DNA of 64,000 nt, from NCBI RefSeq assembly GCF_013367775.1, contig NZ_CP055157.1, positions 3,174,001 through 3,238,000 of the forward strand, read 5' to 3'. The DNA is from Microbulbifer sp. YPW1 (GTDB lineage Bacteria > Pseudomonadota > Gammaproteobacteria > Pseudomonadales > Cellvibrionaceae). Position numbers and translations under genes: made by a program. This document shows positions 43,964 through 52,923 of the stretch, piece by piece; within the stretch, counting starts at the first letter, position 1; each line of letters opens with the position of its first letter. The notes below the pieces were generated by a model. It had not been told where the DNA came from and made no database searches. It worked only from the letters and a program-made list of their open reading frames with translations.

Positions 43964-44614
43964 ATGAATCTACGCGAACGCAAGAAACAGCAGACCCGGA
44001 TGCGATTGCTGGAGATAGCCGAACAGCTGTTTTCAGATCTGCCGTATGAAGAGGTGATGATTGACGAGATCGTTGCCAGGGCCGATATCAGCCAGAAAAC
44101 CTTTTTCAATTACTTTCCGAGCAAGGCCTACCTGCTCGAAGAGCTGCTGTTGAACTGGTTGCGGGAAGTCAACGTCTGGAGCCACGAAAGCGAACTGGAA
44201 CTCAACCTGAAATCGGCCATAGTTCCGCCGAACATTGATGAAATTCAGGACTGGATCGTCAGGCACCGTCGTTTACTGCAGATGATCATGTATCACACGG
44301 ACCTGTTCTCTTCGGTCTATTTTTCCGGATCCGCCCCGGCGGGCAAGAACGTGTTATTCCCACCGTCCTACCGCAAACCGAGGATGGAGCGGGTGCAGAA
44401 AGCGCAATCTATGGGAATAATCCGATCCGATATTGCCGCCGAGCTGGTGTGTGATATGTACGATTGGCTGCGTGTCGATGTCGTACAACGGTGGCTGGCG
44501 CTGCCGGACGAGCAGGCCACGGCGGAGGGATACAAAAAAAGTTACGATCAGGTAGTCGAGGTACTGTGCAGGGGCTTCGAACCCCAGCCGGTTACCGTTG
44601 CTGTCGATGCTTGA
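43964..44614 (+). CDS. TetR/AcrR-family regulator
   Basis: The 216 residues have an N-terminal helix-turn-helix (about 10-55, RMRLLEIAEQLFSDLPYEEVMIDEIVARADISQKTFFNYFPSK) and a C-terminal all-helical ligand/dimer domain. The HTH matches TetR signature residues (Gly replaced by Asp in the turn, then FFNYF). The likely ligand is an acyl-CoA or carboxylic acid, given its divergent acyl-CoA synthetase/carboxylase operon, but this is inference. The start is placed at ATG 43964 where similarity begins. Confidence 0.9.
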   Translation: MNLRERKKQQTRMRLLEIAEQLFSDLPYEEVMIDEIVARADISQKTFFNYFPSKAYLLEELLLNWLREVNVWSHESELELNLKSAIVPPNIDEIQDWIVRHRRLLQMIMYHTDLFSSVYFSGSAPAGKNVLFPPSYRKPRMERVQKAQSMGIIRSDIAAELVCDMYDWLRVDVVQRWLALPDEQATAEGYKKSYDQVVEVLCRGFEPQPVTVAVDA

Positions 44615-44628
44615 TGCGACCTAATGAT

Positions 44629-44660
44629 AAAAAAGCCCACACAAATGTGTGGGCTTTTCT
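44629..44660. terminator. Bidirectional terminator between tetR and sulfatase 2
   Basis: AAAAGCCCACAC-AAAT-GTGTGGGCTTTT is a perfect 12-bp stem flanked by A and T runs, between convergent genes. Confidence 0.93.
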
Positions 44661-44674
44661 TTGGTTTGAAAAAA

Positions 44675-46243
44675 TTAGTTGCTATGTCCAGCACCTGAGC
44701 GTAATTGCTCTTCAATCTTCTTCAGGTTGAAGGATGCTGGCGTTTGGCTGGGTGGGTATTCCTCCATGGTTTTCAGGAACTTCGCAGCGAGTTGTTGCAT
44801 TGGAACGAGTACAAAGAGGCGATCAATATACCAATCCCAGTAGGTGTTGGAGTTGTGCTGGGCACGCTCCAGTGGATCGCGCCGCAAGTTGAACAGTAGC
44901 GGTATACGAAGCTCAATAAACGGCTCCTGCCAAACCCCAAGACGTTTACCCCGGTTCTCCAGGAACACCGCCTTCCAGGCGTCGTAACGTATCGCCACAA
45001 TCTGGCCATCGTCATTCAGGTAGAAAAACTCGCGGCGCGGCGATGCTTCGGATTTTCCGGATAGGTAGTCCAGCAGGTTGTAGCCGTCGAGATGAGACTT
45101 ATAGTTGCGCCCAATCAACTTGGTGCCTTTGAGAAGTTTCTGCTTGATATCTGGTTCTCCCGCTGCGGCGGCAAACGTCGGCAGCCAGTCTTCGTGTGCT
45201 GTTATCCCGTTCAGGGATTTGTTCGCTGGGAACTTTCCGGGCCAGCGCACGAAGGCGGGAACGCGGTAGGCACCTTCCCAGTTCGAATTCTTCTCACCGC
45301 GGAAAATGGTTGTTGCTGCATCGGGCCAGGTGTTGAAATGCGGACCATTGTCGGTGGAGTAGAAAACAATGGTGTTGTCCGCGATTTTCAAATCATCGAG
45401 TAAGTCCAGCAGCTTGCCGACATGCATGTCATGCTCGACCATACCATCGTGGTACTCATTGCTGTTGGGCCCAGCCAGATTCTTATGCTCTTCCTTCACA
45501 TGGGTGCGGAAATGCATACGGGTTGCATTCCACCAGACAAAGAAGGGTTTGCCGGCATCCACCTGTTTTTTAATGAAGTCCATTGCAGCGGCAAGAGTTT
45601 CCTCATCCACCGTTTCCATCCGCTTCTTGGTCAGGGGGCCGGTGTCTTCAATTTTGCCATCGGCAGTGGCCTTGATGACACCGCGGGGGCCGAACTTCTT
45701 GCGGAATTCGGGATCTTTCGGATAGTCGCGATTCTCCGGTTCCTCCTCCGCATTCAGGTGGTAGAGGTTGCCGAAGAATACGTCAAAGCCATGGTTGGTG
45801 GGGAGGTGTTCGTCACGGTCACCGAAGTGGTTTTTACCGAACTGACCGGTCGCGTAACCGAGGCTTTTCATTACCGCGGCAATGGTGACGTCACTTTCCT
45901 GCCAGCCTTCGGCAGCGCCAGGTAAGCCGACTTTTGTCATGCCTGTGCGAATGGGTACTGTGCCTCCCATAAAGGCCGCACGCCCGGCGGTGCAGGACTG
46001 TTGTCCGTAGTAATCGGTGAAAGAAACACCTTCTTTGGCGATACGATCTATATTGGGTGTCTGGTAGCCCATCATGCCACGATTGTTGTGACTTATGTTC
46101 CACATGCCTATATCGTCGCCCCAGATCACGAGGATATTTGGTTTATCCTGGGCTTGTGCGGCGCTATTGCCGAGACAAATTAGTGCTACGGAGGTGACCG
46201 CTATCGGCACTCGTAACATTCGTTTAAGGTAAGAGCGAACCAT
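44675..46243 (-). CDS. Secreted sulfatase (CTAGR active site), copy 2
   Basis: The 522 residues have a signal peptide (about 1-32, ending AAQAQDKP) and the S1 sulfatase core. Metal ligands are Asp43-Asp44 (IWGDDIG), Cys84 is in SCTAGRAAF, and TGQFGKNHFGD, YSTDNGP and FRGEKNSNWEGAYRVP complete it. It is closely related to copy 1 in overall layout (YHLNAEEEPENRDYPKD-type insert near 170) and to copy 3. GGAGG precedes the ATG at 46243; the longer frame is rejected. It lies 61 bp downstream of the HAD phosphatase on the same strand, so the two are probably one transcript. Confidence 0.93.
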   Translation of the reverse strand: MVRSYLKRMLRVPIAVTSVALICLGNSAAQAQDKPNILVIWGDDIGMWNISHNNRGMMGYQTPNIDRIAKEGVSFTDYYGQQSCTAGRAAFMGGTVPIRTGMTKVGLPGAAEGWQESDVTIAAVMKSLGYATGQFGKNHFGDRDEHLPTNHGFDVFFGNLYHLNAEEEPENRDYPKDPEFRKKFGPRGVIKATADGKIEDTGPLTKKRMETVDEETLAAAMDFIKKQVDAGKPFFVWWNATRMHFRTHVKEEHKNLAGPNSNEYHDGMVEHDMHVGKLLDLLDDLKIADNTIVFYSTDNGPHFNTWPDAATTIFRGEKNSNWEGAYRVPAFVRWPGKFPANKSLNGITAHEDWLPTFAAAAGEPDIKQKLLKGTKLIGRNYKSHLDGYNLLDYLSGKSEASPRREFFYLNDDGQIVAIRYDAWKAVFLENRGKRLGVWQEPFIELRIPLLFNLRRDPLERAQHNSNTYWDWYIDRLFVLVPMQQLAAKFLKTMEEYPPSQTPASFNLKKIEEQLRSGAGHSN

Positions 46244-46304
46244 TTCTATCCTCCAGTGGGAATACAACAATGGATTTTTGGCTAGCAGTTTGATTGGCAA
46301 GACG

Positions 46305-47327
46305 TTACTGCTTGATGGTTGGGAACACAGTTTTCCAGTCGTTCTTCATGTCGATGACAACCCAGCCTTTCTTGCTGGCGTCGTCCAGTCCTTTATTAAG
46401 CTGGCCAACGTGCGAGTCGCGGTCGTATGCCCACTCGCGTTTGGCATCGGTGTGGTGAAGCAGCAGACCGAATCGCGGTCCGTCGCCTGCGGTGGTCCAT
46501 TCCAGCATCTGGTAATCGCCATCCGAGTTGCCCGAGGCAAAAATAGGACGCTGACCGATGTACTGATGAATGCCTACCGGTTTACCTTCCTTGTCATCGA
46601 CAAGATTGATCTCCGGCAATTTGATGATCACGGGTTTGCCGTCACGGGATTCGTACTTGGCCTTGAGGCTGGAGCCCACTACCTGATCCGGGGGAATCCC
46701 GTAGGTTTGCTCGGCAAAAACCCGCATGAAGTCCACACCGCCGCCGGAGACGATAAACGTCTTGAACCCGTTAGCACGCAGGTAGCCCAGCAATTCCAGC
46801 ATCGGCTGATAGATCATTTCATTGTAGGGACGGTTGGTTTTCGGGTGGCGGGCGGTTTTCAGCCAGTCTGCCACATTGGCTTGGAATTCTTCCGCGGTCA
46901 TATTGGCATGGGTTGCGGCGAGAATTTTCATCAGGCCCTCTTTGCCACTTGCCATGACCTGTTTTGTATCACCCTTCAGTATTGAGGCGAAGGGTTCCTG
47001 GGTTTTCCACTCGGGGTGCTCTGGAGCCATCTTCTTCACTTGATCCAGCGCATAGATCAATTGGAAGTAGACGGGCTGCTCCGACCACAAGTTGCCGTCG
47101 TTGTCGAAGGTGGCTATGCGTTGATTCTGCGGTACAAAGTCCGGCGAACCCTCGCGAGTCACTTTTTCCACGAAGTCGATGATAGTGGTTTTGGTTTTTC
47201 CTTCGTTCCACGATGGCAGCGGGTCGGCAGCGGCGGCGAGCATACAAAAAAGACTGAGTGCAATACCCAGCGTGATCTGAAGCTGGTAATGGTATTTTCG
47301 GGCTCGGACCTGTTGCGTCAACTGCAT
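46305..47327 (-). CDS. Exported HAD-family phosphatase-like protein
   Basis: The 340 residues have a signal sequence (about 15-34, SLFCMLAAAADP) and HAD-superfamily motifs. Motif I is TFDNDGN (Asp75 nucleophile, Asp77 acid/base), motif II is FIVSGGG, and the motif III/IV region is SGNSDGDYQM. The fold predicts a metal-dependent phosphatase or related hydrolase in the periplasm. Such proteins are found beside sulfatase genes in marine bacteria, and this one precedes sulfatase 2. The substrate is unknown. Confidence 0.88.
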   Translation of the reverse strand: MQLTQQVRARKYHYQLQITLGIALSLFCMLAAAADPLPSWNEGKTKTTIIDFVEKVTREGSPDFVPQNQRIATFDNDGNLWSEQPVYFQLIYALDQVKKMAPEHPEWKTQEPFASILKGDTKQVMASGKEGLMKILAATHANMTAEEFQANVADWLKTARHPKTNRPYNEMIYQPMLELLGYLRANGFKTFIVSGGGVDFMRVFAEQTYGIPPDQVVGSSLKAKYESRDGKPVIIKLPEINLVDDKEGKPVGIHQYIGQRPIFASGNSDGDYQMLEWTTAGDGPRFGLLLHHTDAKREWAYDRDSHVGQLNKGLDDASKKGWVVIDMKNDWKTVFPTIKQ

Positions 47328-47470
47328 GGATACATCTCGCAGTGGTGTGTTCTGCCGGATCAGGCAGTTAAATCTACGTCTCTATACACTCTAGACGGCG
47401 TTTTTATGATTTGCCGCGCGCGCCGATAAATTTGTGATGGGTGTTATGTTGCTGTGCGGCGAATGGAAAG

Positions 47471-48709
47471 TCAGGGGTTCAATGGTGGCAGTGGCGTTTG
47501 CCGTAATCGGTGGGCCTCGGGTCTCAATGCCTCGACGGCTTGTATCAGTTGCTGCCAGGCGGCAGCCGCCGAGGCGTGAGCAGGGGTGTCGCCATATTGA
47601 ACGGCGCCGAGGGCCAGCAGTGCCGGTTGCAGTGACTGTGCTGCCACCGGCGCGTGTTGACGGTACTTTCGCGCGGCCTGCAATGCAGCGGCGTAGTCCC
47701 GGGTGTTGCAGGCGGTATGCAGTCTTTGCCAGGCGGCGAGCCCGCTGGCCTCGGCCCGCCGGGCGCGCTCGCTCTGAAAGTGATGCACTCTTGGCACGCC
47801 CCAGCGCCAGAGTAACCAGAGCAAAAGCCCCGCGGCGGCGAACAGCAGCAGTTTTTGCCACAGGCTGGTCCCCGAGAGTGCGCCGGGGCCGCGGGCGTGT
47901 ACCTTGATCGCCTCCACGGTGCTGGTTTTGATCTCGTCATCGTCCAGGTCGTACCAGCGCAGGGTTACCGCGGGCAGGGTACCGCGTACGCTGCCTTCGG
48001 CCACGTAGGTAATACGTTCGCTGCGGGTGCCGGTGATTTCATCGGTGCGGGCGTCGCTGGTGTCCGCGGCTTTGTGGGCGTCCGAGTAGGCCGCCAGTCC
48101 CTGCGGGGCGCGACTGTTCAGTAGTGGAGGAATCAACATCACCGTCGATCCCTCGATGGTGGCGGTCACACTGCGGGAAAAGGCATCGCCGGCGCGCAGG
48201 TTCTCCGGTTCCCCCTCGATGTTCTGCTGAAGCGTCAGATCGCGCGCGGCGATAAACGGTTTCAAATTCTCGGCGCCTTTCGGTGTCGCCACAGCGATGG
48301 GTAGCGGGGCAATGTCGAGCGTTGTCTGCAGGTCTTCAGCACCGTCGGGGTTTTTGTAAGTCACTTTGATTTTGCTCGCGGGCAGCTGGTAGTTGCCAGG
48401 TGCTAGCGGAACGATCTGGTACTCGCGGGTAACACCGGACCAGGTGTCGCCATCGATCACCTGGCTCACAGAAACCGTGGAGCGGCCGGGGAGTGATACG
48501 GAGAGGTTGGGTTGATCGAACTCGGGAAATAGCGGCGGTTGCGTCATCCACGTGGGCACCAGGATGGTGACCCTGAGGGCAATGGTCTCGCCGGGTACGC
48601 CCTGCGCGGTGGAGAGTTTGGTTTCGATTCTCGGCTGTGTATCCGTTTGTGCCGGCACCGTAGAGGCGGCAAACAGCAGTAGCAGTACGGTGAGGGCAAA
48701 CGGTTTCAT
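47471..48709 (-). CDS. BatD-type periplasmic/membrane protein
   Basis: The 412 residues have a signal peptide (MKPFALTVLLLLFAASTVPAQ), Ig-like beta-rich BatD domains (about 25-275, IETKLSTAQGVPGETIALRV...) and a C-terminal transmembrane helix (about 288-303). A short cytoplasmic tail of Ala/Gln-rich helices follows. BatD proteins pair with BatA and BatB von Willebrand factors in MoxR operons and have been linked to stress tolerance, though their function is unproven. Its ATG overlaps the preceding vWA/TPR stop. It is the last gene of the six-gene operon. Confidence 0.88.
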   Translation of the reverse strand: MKPFALTVLLLLFAASTVPAQTDTQPRIETKLSTAQGVPGETIALRVTILVPTWMTQPPLFPEFDQPNLSVSLPGRSTVSVSQVIDGDTWSGVTREYQIVPLAPGNYQLPASKIKVTYKNPDGAEDLQTTLDIAPLPIAVATPKGAENLKPFIAARDLTLQQNIEGEPENLRAGDAFSRSVTATIEGSTVMLIPPLLNSRAPQGLAAYSDAHKAADTSDARTDEITGTRSERITYVAEGSVRGTLPAVTLRWYDLDDDEIKTSTVEAIKVHARGPGALSGTSLWQKLLLFAAAGLLLWLLWRWGVPRVHHFQSERARRAEASGLAAWQRLHTACNTRDYAAALQAARKYRQHAPVAAQSLQPALLALGAVQYGDTPAHASAAAAWQQLIQAVEALRPEAHRLRQTPLPPLNP

Positions 48710-50292
48710 GGGTTTTGCTCACTGCCGGCGGCAGCCTCTGCCGCAAAGCGCTGCTTGAGGTATTCGCTGGTGCCGGTATCCAGAGTGGACATCCACTGGT
48801 CAGCGCTGACCGCTTCCTGTTTCTCCGGCGTTTGCTGTTGCTGGGACTCTTCTGGTGGTGCCTCTTCTGTCTCAAGGTCATCTTCGCTGTTGGCGGGCTG
48901 CAACTCCTCTTCTTCCTCGCCGCGGGATTCCTCCATGTAGGCGAGGATTTTTTTCGTTAATGCCAGGTTTTTTTCTGCCCCGGGAAATTCCGGATCCACT
49001 TGCAATACCTGCTGGAAGCCGGCGATGGCTCCTTCGTATTGCCCGGTTTTTGCCATGGCCATGGCGCGGGTGAACATGGCTTCCGGGGTGTCCAGTGGGG
49101 CGAGTACATTGGCGGCGTCTTCGAACTGCCCTGCCTGATACAGGGCGTAGCCCTCGTGGTAGGGATCTTCAAAGGCCATTGCGGCTCGCCGGTAATCCCT
49201 GTGCAGGCTGAACCACTGCCCCTGCTGATCCGGCGTGAGTAGCAGGCTCAAAAGGCCGGAGTGCTTGGTCTCAGGCGAGTTCGCTGACGTGTTCTGGGCG
49301 AGCGGCTTTTCGCTAAGCAAGGGAGTCAATAAACAGATGAGCGCGACGGCGCCGAGATGTGTGCTGCTGGGCTGGGGCAAATTGCAGCCGCGCCGAAACC
49401 ACAGCAGGGCCAGCAGCGCCGCAGGCCACGCCAGCCACCAGCCGCGGTCTTCCCACTGCAGGTTCTCGTCTTGCGCCAGCGCCTGGCGGAAGGCACTGTC
49501 GAAATAGCGGTTGAGTGCCGTGATATCGCGTTTGTCCGCTGATACCCGTTCCACTTTTGCACCGCGCACCCGGGACAGGGCGCCGCCGGCGAGATTGCCC
49601 GGTGCCACCAGTAGAAAGCCCAATCCATTGTGGCTGTCCCGCTCATTCATTGCGGCGACGTCGCTCTCGGCGAGGCTGTCCAGCAAGAACAGAATGCTGC
49701 CGGGGGTTTGCTCCCGTTGCAGAATCTGCTCCGCCAGCTTGAGCGCGACAACCGGTGCATCGCCCGGTACCGGCATCACATCTGGAACCAGCCCTTCGAG
49801 ATAGGGTTTCAGTAACGCCTGATCGTCCGTCAAGGGCACCACGCGGTGGGCGCTGCCGGCGTAGGCCACGAGCGCCGTAGGGGCGCCGTCGCGTGTGGCG
49901 AGCAGGTCGAGTACTTTCTGTTTGGCGCGCTCGAGCCGGGTCGGGGGTACATCCTTTTTCTGCATGGTGTCACTGACTTTCAGTACCACCACCAGTGGTG
50001 CGGTTTTTGTCATCAGTGGATTGGGTTGGCGCGTCCAGCTGGGGCCCGCGGTGCCGATGGCGAGCAGTACCAGCAGCAATCCGGTCACGTCGATGGGACG
50101 CAGCCGGCGCCGGTGCTGCTCGCCCACAGTGAGTGCGCGAGCCAGGTGTGGGGCTATGCCAGCTTCTCTGTCCTTATCCCTGTGTAGGTCACTGCGCAGC
50201 CACCACCAGAGGCACAGGATCAGCGGCAGTAACAGCAGCCACAGGGGGCGCAGAAAGTGCAATTGGGAAATGTCGGCCAGCAGCGCGTTCAT
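48706..50292 (-). CDS. Membrane vWA-TPR protein (BatB/BatC-like) with degenerate MIDAS
   Basis: The 528 residues have two N-terminal helices (about 14-32, 66-83), a vWA domain (about 98-280) and two further helices (about 285-335). TPR units (about 350-430, YHEGYALYQAGQFEDAANVL and AMAMAKTGQYEGAIAGFQQVLQVDPEF) and an acidic Gln/Glu-rich tail follow. The MIDAS motif expected as DxSxS reads Lys105-Val-Ser107-Asp-Thr109, so the first Asp is missing and metal binding is probably lost. Canonical partner BatA keeps its MIDAS. The fusion of vWA and TPR combines BatB and BatC. It overlaps BatA by 4 bp. Confidence 0.9.
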   Translation of the reverse strand: MNALLADISQLHFLRPLWLLLLPLILCLWWWLRSDLHRDKDREAGIAPHLARALTVGEQHRRRLRPIDVTGLLLVLLAIGTAGPSWTRQPNPLMTKTAPLVVVLKVSDTMQKKDVPPTRLERAKQKVLDLLATRDGAPTALVAYAGSAHRVVPLTDDQALLKPYLEGLVPDVMPVPGDAPVVALKLAEQILQREQTPGSILFLLDSLAESDVAAMNERDSHNGLGFLLVAPGNLAGGALSRVRGAKVERVSADKRDITALNRYFDSAFRQALAQDENLQWEDRGWWLAWPAALLALLWFRRGCNLPQPSSTHLGAVALICLLTPLLSEKPLAQNTSANSPETKHSGLLSLLLTPDQQGQWFSLHRDYRRAAMAFEDPYHEGYALYQAGQFEDAANVLAPLDTPEAMFTRAMAMAKTGQYEGAIAGFQQVLQVDPEFPGAEKNLALTKKILAYMEESRGEEEEELQPANSEDDLETEEAPPEESQQQQTPEKQEAVSADQWMSTLDTGTSEYLKQRFAAEAAAGSEQNP

Positions 50293-51296
50293 GTGGTGGG
50301 CCTACGCAGGGTGGCTGCGCGCCAACCCTTATCGGGCAGCAGGCGCGCGGCGAGAGAAAACAGTCCCAGCAGCAGTGCCAGCCCCAGTGGCCAGTGGGCC
50401 AGGGAATGGCGCGGGCGATAGGTTTCGCTGTCTACCATTTTCGGTGCCAGGGCATCGATCTGCTTGTAGACCGCGGCCAGGGCGTTTTCATCGTTGGCGA
50501 AAAAGAACTGGCCGCCGGTGCGCCGGGCGATGGCTTGCAGCGTTTCCACGTCCACGCGGTTTTCTTTGTCCTCGCTTTGCGGGTCACCCACGCCGATGGT
50601 GAGGATTTTTACCTGGCGCTGGGCGGCAATGGCGGCGGCGTTGACCGGGCTCATGCTGCTGGCGGTATCACTGCCATCGCTCAGCAGGATCAGCAGGCGC
50701 TGTTCCACTTCACTGGTTTCAAACTGGCGGATGGCGAGGCCGATGGCGTCGCCGAGGGCAGTGTGGGGGCCGGCCATGCCCACGTCGGTTTGCTGCATCA
50801 GTTCCAGCACCGTATCGAGGTCGGTGGTGAGCGGTGCCTGCACAAAGGCTTTGGAGCCAAACACAATCAGCGCCACCCGCTCGCCCTCGCGCCCCTCGAG
50901 AAACGGTTCCAGTACGGATTTCACCCCAGCCAGTCGCTCAATCTTGTCGCCGTTGCCGGTGGCGAAATCTGCCTGCTCCATGGAACCGGAAATATCCACC
51001 GCCAGAATCAGGTCCCGTGCCGGCTTCTGCAGAGTGACCGCATCCCCCTGGTATTCCGGTCGCGCCAGTGCGGTGACGATGAGGCTCCACACCAGTGCGC
51101 CGAGCAACCACTGCCACCAGTGCCGTGCAAGTACCACGGCGCCGGCGCCCGGGGTAACGCCCATGGCCTCTACCAGACGCTGGAAAAAGGGTACCCGAAC
51201 TGCGCGCACCCGTTCCCGGTGCGCCGGAGCCAGCCACCAAACCAGTAGCGGAAGCGGCAATAGAAGGAAGGCGAGAGGGGCGGCGAAGTCGATCAT
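50289..51296 (-). CDS. BatA-like membrane vWA protein
   Basis: The 335 residues have two N-terminal helices (about 5-23, 59-77), a vWA domain (about 92-285) and a C-terminal helix. The MIDAS is intact: DISGS (Asp101, Ser103, Ser105), then ALGDA Thr/Asp positions and LSDGSD. The domain is predicted to sit in the periplasm and bind a partner through the metal. It belongs to the MoxR operon, overlapping neighbours on both sides by 4 bp. Confidence 0.92.
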   Translation of the reverse strand: MIDFAAPLAFLLLPLPLLVWWLAPAHRERVRAVRVPFFQRLVEAMGVTPGAGAVVLARHWWQWLLGALVWSLIVTALARPEYQGDAVTLQKPARDLILAVDISGSMEQADFATGNGDKIERLAGVKSVLEPFLEGREGERVALIVFGSKAFVQAPLTTDLDTVLELMQQTDVGMAGPHTALGDAIGLAIRQFETSEVEQRLLILLSDGSDTASSMSPVNAAAIAAQRQVKILTIGVGDPQSEDKENRVDVETLQAIARRTGGQFFFANDENALAAVYKQIDALAPKMVDSETYRPRHSLAHWPLGLALLLGLFSLAARLLPDKGWRAATLRRPTT

Positions 51297-51895
51297 GCAC
51301 TGGCTCCGTGCGAATGATCGCCCGTGGTCATTTGCCCACGGAAATGTTTTTGTGGGTGCGGCTCGCTTTTATGTTGGCGAATCCACACCTTTGCCTCGTC
51401 TGCCAATTCGGCGACGGTGGTTGATGCGATTTTCTGGTAGGGCGCCAGCAACAGTAATTGCCCCGCCTCACCCTGGAAACCATTCCCCGGATAATGCCGG
51501 TTAAGAAATTCGAGCCAGCGTGCGCCGGTAAGCCCGGCAACCTGTTGGCGTGGATATGCAGCGAGGGCGGTGCGGCGCAGTATTTCGGCAATCTGTGCGG
51601 GGTCATCTGCAATCCGGCCGAGTTCTGCCTCGGCGGCGCGACGGTAGGCGTTGGCGCGGTAACGCCTGAGCCAACGCCATGCCAGATAGAGCAGACCGGC
51701 CAGCAGTAAAAATGCCAGGCCCTGCGCCAGCGGTGTTGCCGGCCACAGGGAGATAGCGGCGGGTTCTGGCGGCGGTACCAGCTGGGCGAGCATATCCGGC
51801 AGGGTTTCCTCGCTGGCAGCGGGGTTGGTGTTGGCTGCCGGCGGCTGCGCGGTATTCTCGTTTGGGGGCGGTGTATGTTGCTGCATACCGGTCAT
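51293..51895 (-). CDS. DUF4381 membrane protein
   Basis: The 200 residues start with a Pro/Ala/Asn-rich segment (about 1-45). One transmembrane helix follows (about 57-73, LAQGLAFLLLAGLLYLAW), then a helical soluble part with AALAAYPRQQVAGLTGARWLEFL, the DUF4381 signature. Proteins of this family occur between DUF58 and vWA genes in MoxR operons and presumably help assemble the complex. Both ends overlap the adjoining genes by 4 bp. Confidence 0.88.
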   Translation of the reverse strand: MTGMQQHTPPPNENTAQPPAANTNPAASEETLPDMLAQLVPPPEPAAISLWPATPLAQGLAFLLLAGLLYLAWRWLRRYRANAYRRAAEAELGRIADDPAQIAEILRRTALAAYPRQQVAGLTGARWLEFLNRHYPGNGFQGEAGQLLLLAPYQKIASTTVAELADEAKVWIRQHKSEPHPQKHFRGQMTTGDHSHGASA

Positions 51896-52902
51896 CGCTC
51901 CCGGCTGTTTGCTGGCGGTGCAATACCTAACAAGCGCTGCATTTGCGGCAGGGTATCTTCGGCGGTGCTGAGCTGCGCCACCGGCAGGCCGTAACGTTTG
52001 TGCCAGCGGTCGATGATCGCCCGGCGTTTCCGGTTGAATTGCCCCAGCGCATTGGCGGTATCGCTGCTGCGGGTATCGAGAGTGGCCTGCCGATCGCCGT
52101 CGGAAATGGCGCTTACCAGATCCGGAGGTACCGTCTCGCCGGAGGGGTCGACCACCGGCACCAGAATTACATCGTTGTGCCGCGCGATACCGCTTAACAG
52201 GCGCTCGCTGGCGGGGCCCACCACATCGAAGTCGCTGATCAACAGTACCAGGTGATCGCGGCGCGCAATATTCGCAACGGCCTGCAGTACCTTGTCTAGA
52301 GAGGTTGGCTCCGCCACCGGTGCGTCGGCGTGGAGTGTCTGATTGGCATCGGCGATTTCCGCAAGAAACCGGGTCAGGGCGCGGCGGTTGCGCTTGGGGC
52401 GCTGGCTGATGACCGCCGTGTCGGTGACGACGATGCCGCCCACGCGATCGTCCTGGTCGAGAATGGCGAATGCTGCCAGCGTGGCGGCCTCGGCGGCGGT
52501 GACCGATTTCATTGCGTGCCGGGTGCCGAAGAACATGGACATACGCTGGTCCACCACGATCAGCGCCGGGCGATCGCGTTCCTCGGTGTAAACACGTACA
52601 TGGGGTTCGCCGGTGCGTGCCGTCACCTTCCAGTCGATTGCGCGCACGTCGTCCGAGGGCCAGTACTCGCGCAACTCCTCAAAATTAAGCCCGCGTCCGC
52701 GCAGGTGGGAGCTGTGGCGCCCGGCAAGCACGCTGCGGGCGGGTTGGCGCGGCAGCAGGTTCAGGGTCTGTGCGGGACCCTCTAAAGACTGCAGGTGCGC
52801 CAGGTCCACGTGAATACGCGGGTCCTTGGCCGTCTCCGGCGCGGCAACGGTGGCGACACCGGCGCGGCTGCGATTGCGGTTGCGAATCTGGAAGTGGAAC
52901 AT
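51892..52902 (-). CDS. DUF58 protein
   Basis: The 336 residues have the DUF58 core, a vWA-like fold: GRGLNFEELREYWPSDDVRAIDWKVTART near residues 70-97 and LIVVDQRMSMFFGT in place of a MIDAS. This member lacks N-terminal transmembrane helices, so it is probably cytosolic or peripheral. It begins 20 bp after moxR and overlaps the DUF4381 gene. DUF58 proteins are regular partners of MoxR ATPases, presumably linking the AAA+ ring to the membrane vWA subunits. Confidence 0.92.
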   Translation of the reverse strand: MFHFQIRNRNRSRAGVATVAAPETAKDPRIHVDLAHLQSLEGPAQTLNLLPRQPARSVLAGRHSSHLRGRGLNFEELREYWPSDDVRAIDWKVTARTGEPHVRVYTEERDRPALIVVDQRMSMFFGTRHAMKSVTAAEAATLAAFAILDQDDRVGGIVVTDTAVISQRPKRNRRALTRFLAEIADANQTLHADAPVAEPTSLDKVLQAVANIARRDHLVLLISDFDVVGPASERLLSGIARHNDVILVPVVDPSGETVPPDLVSAISDGDRQATLDTRSSDTANALGQFNRKRRAIIDRWHKRYGLPVAQLSTAEDTLPQMQRLLGIAPPANSRER

Positions 52903-52923
52903 GGGCGGCCGCCTCGTGCGGGG

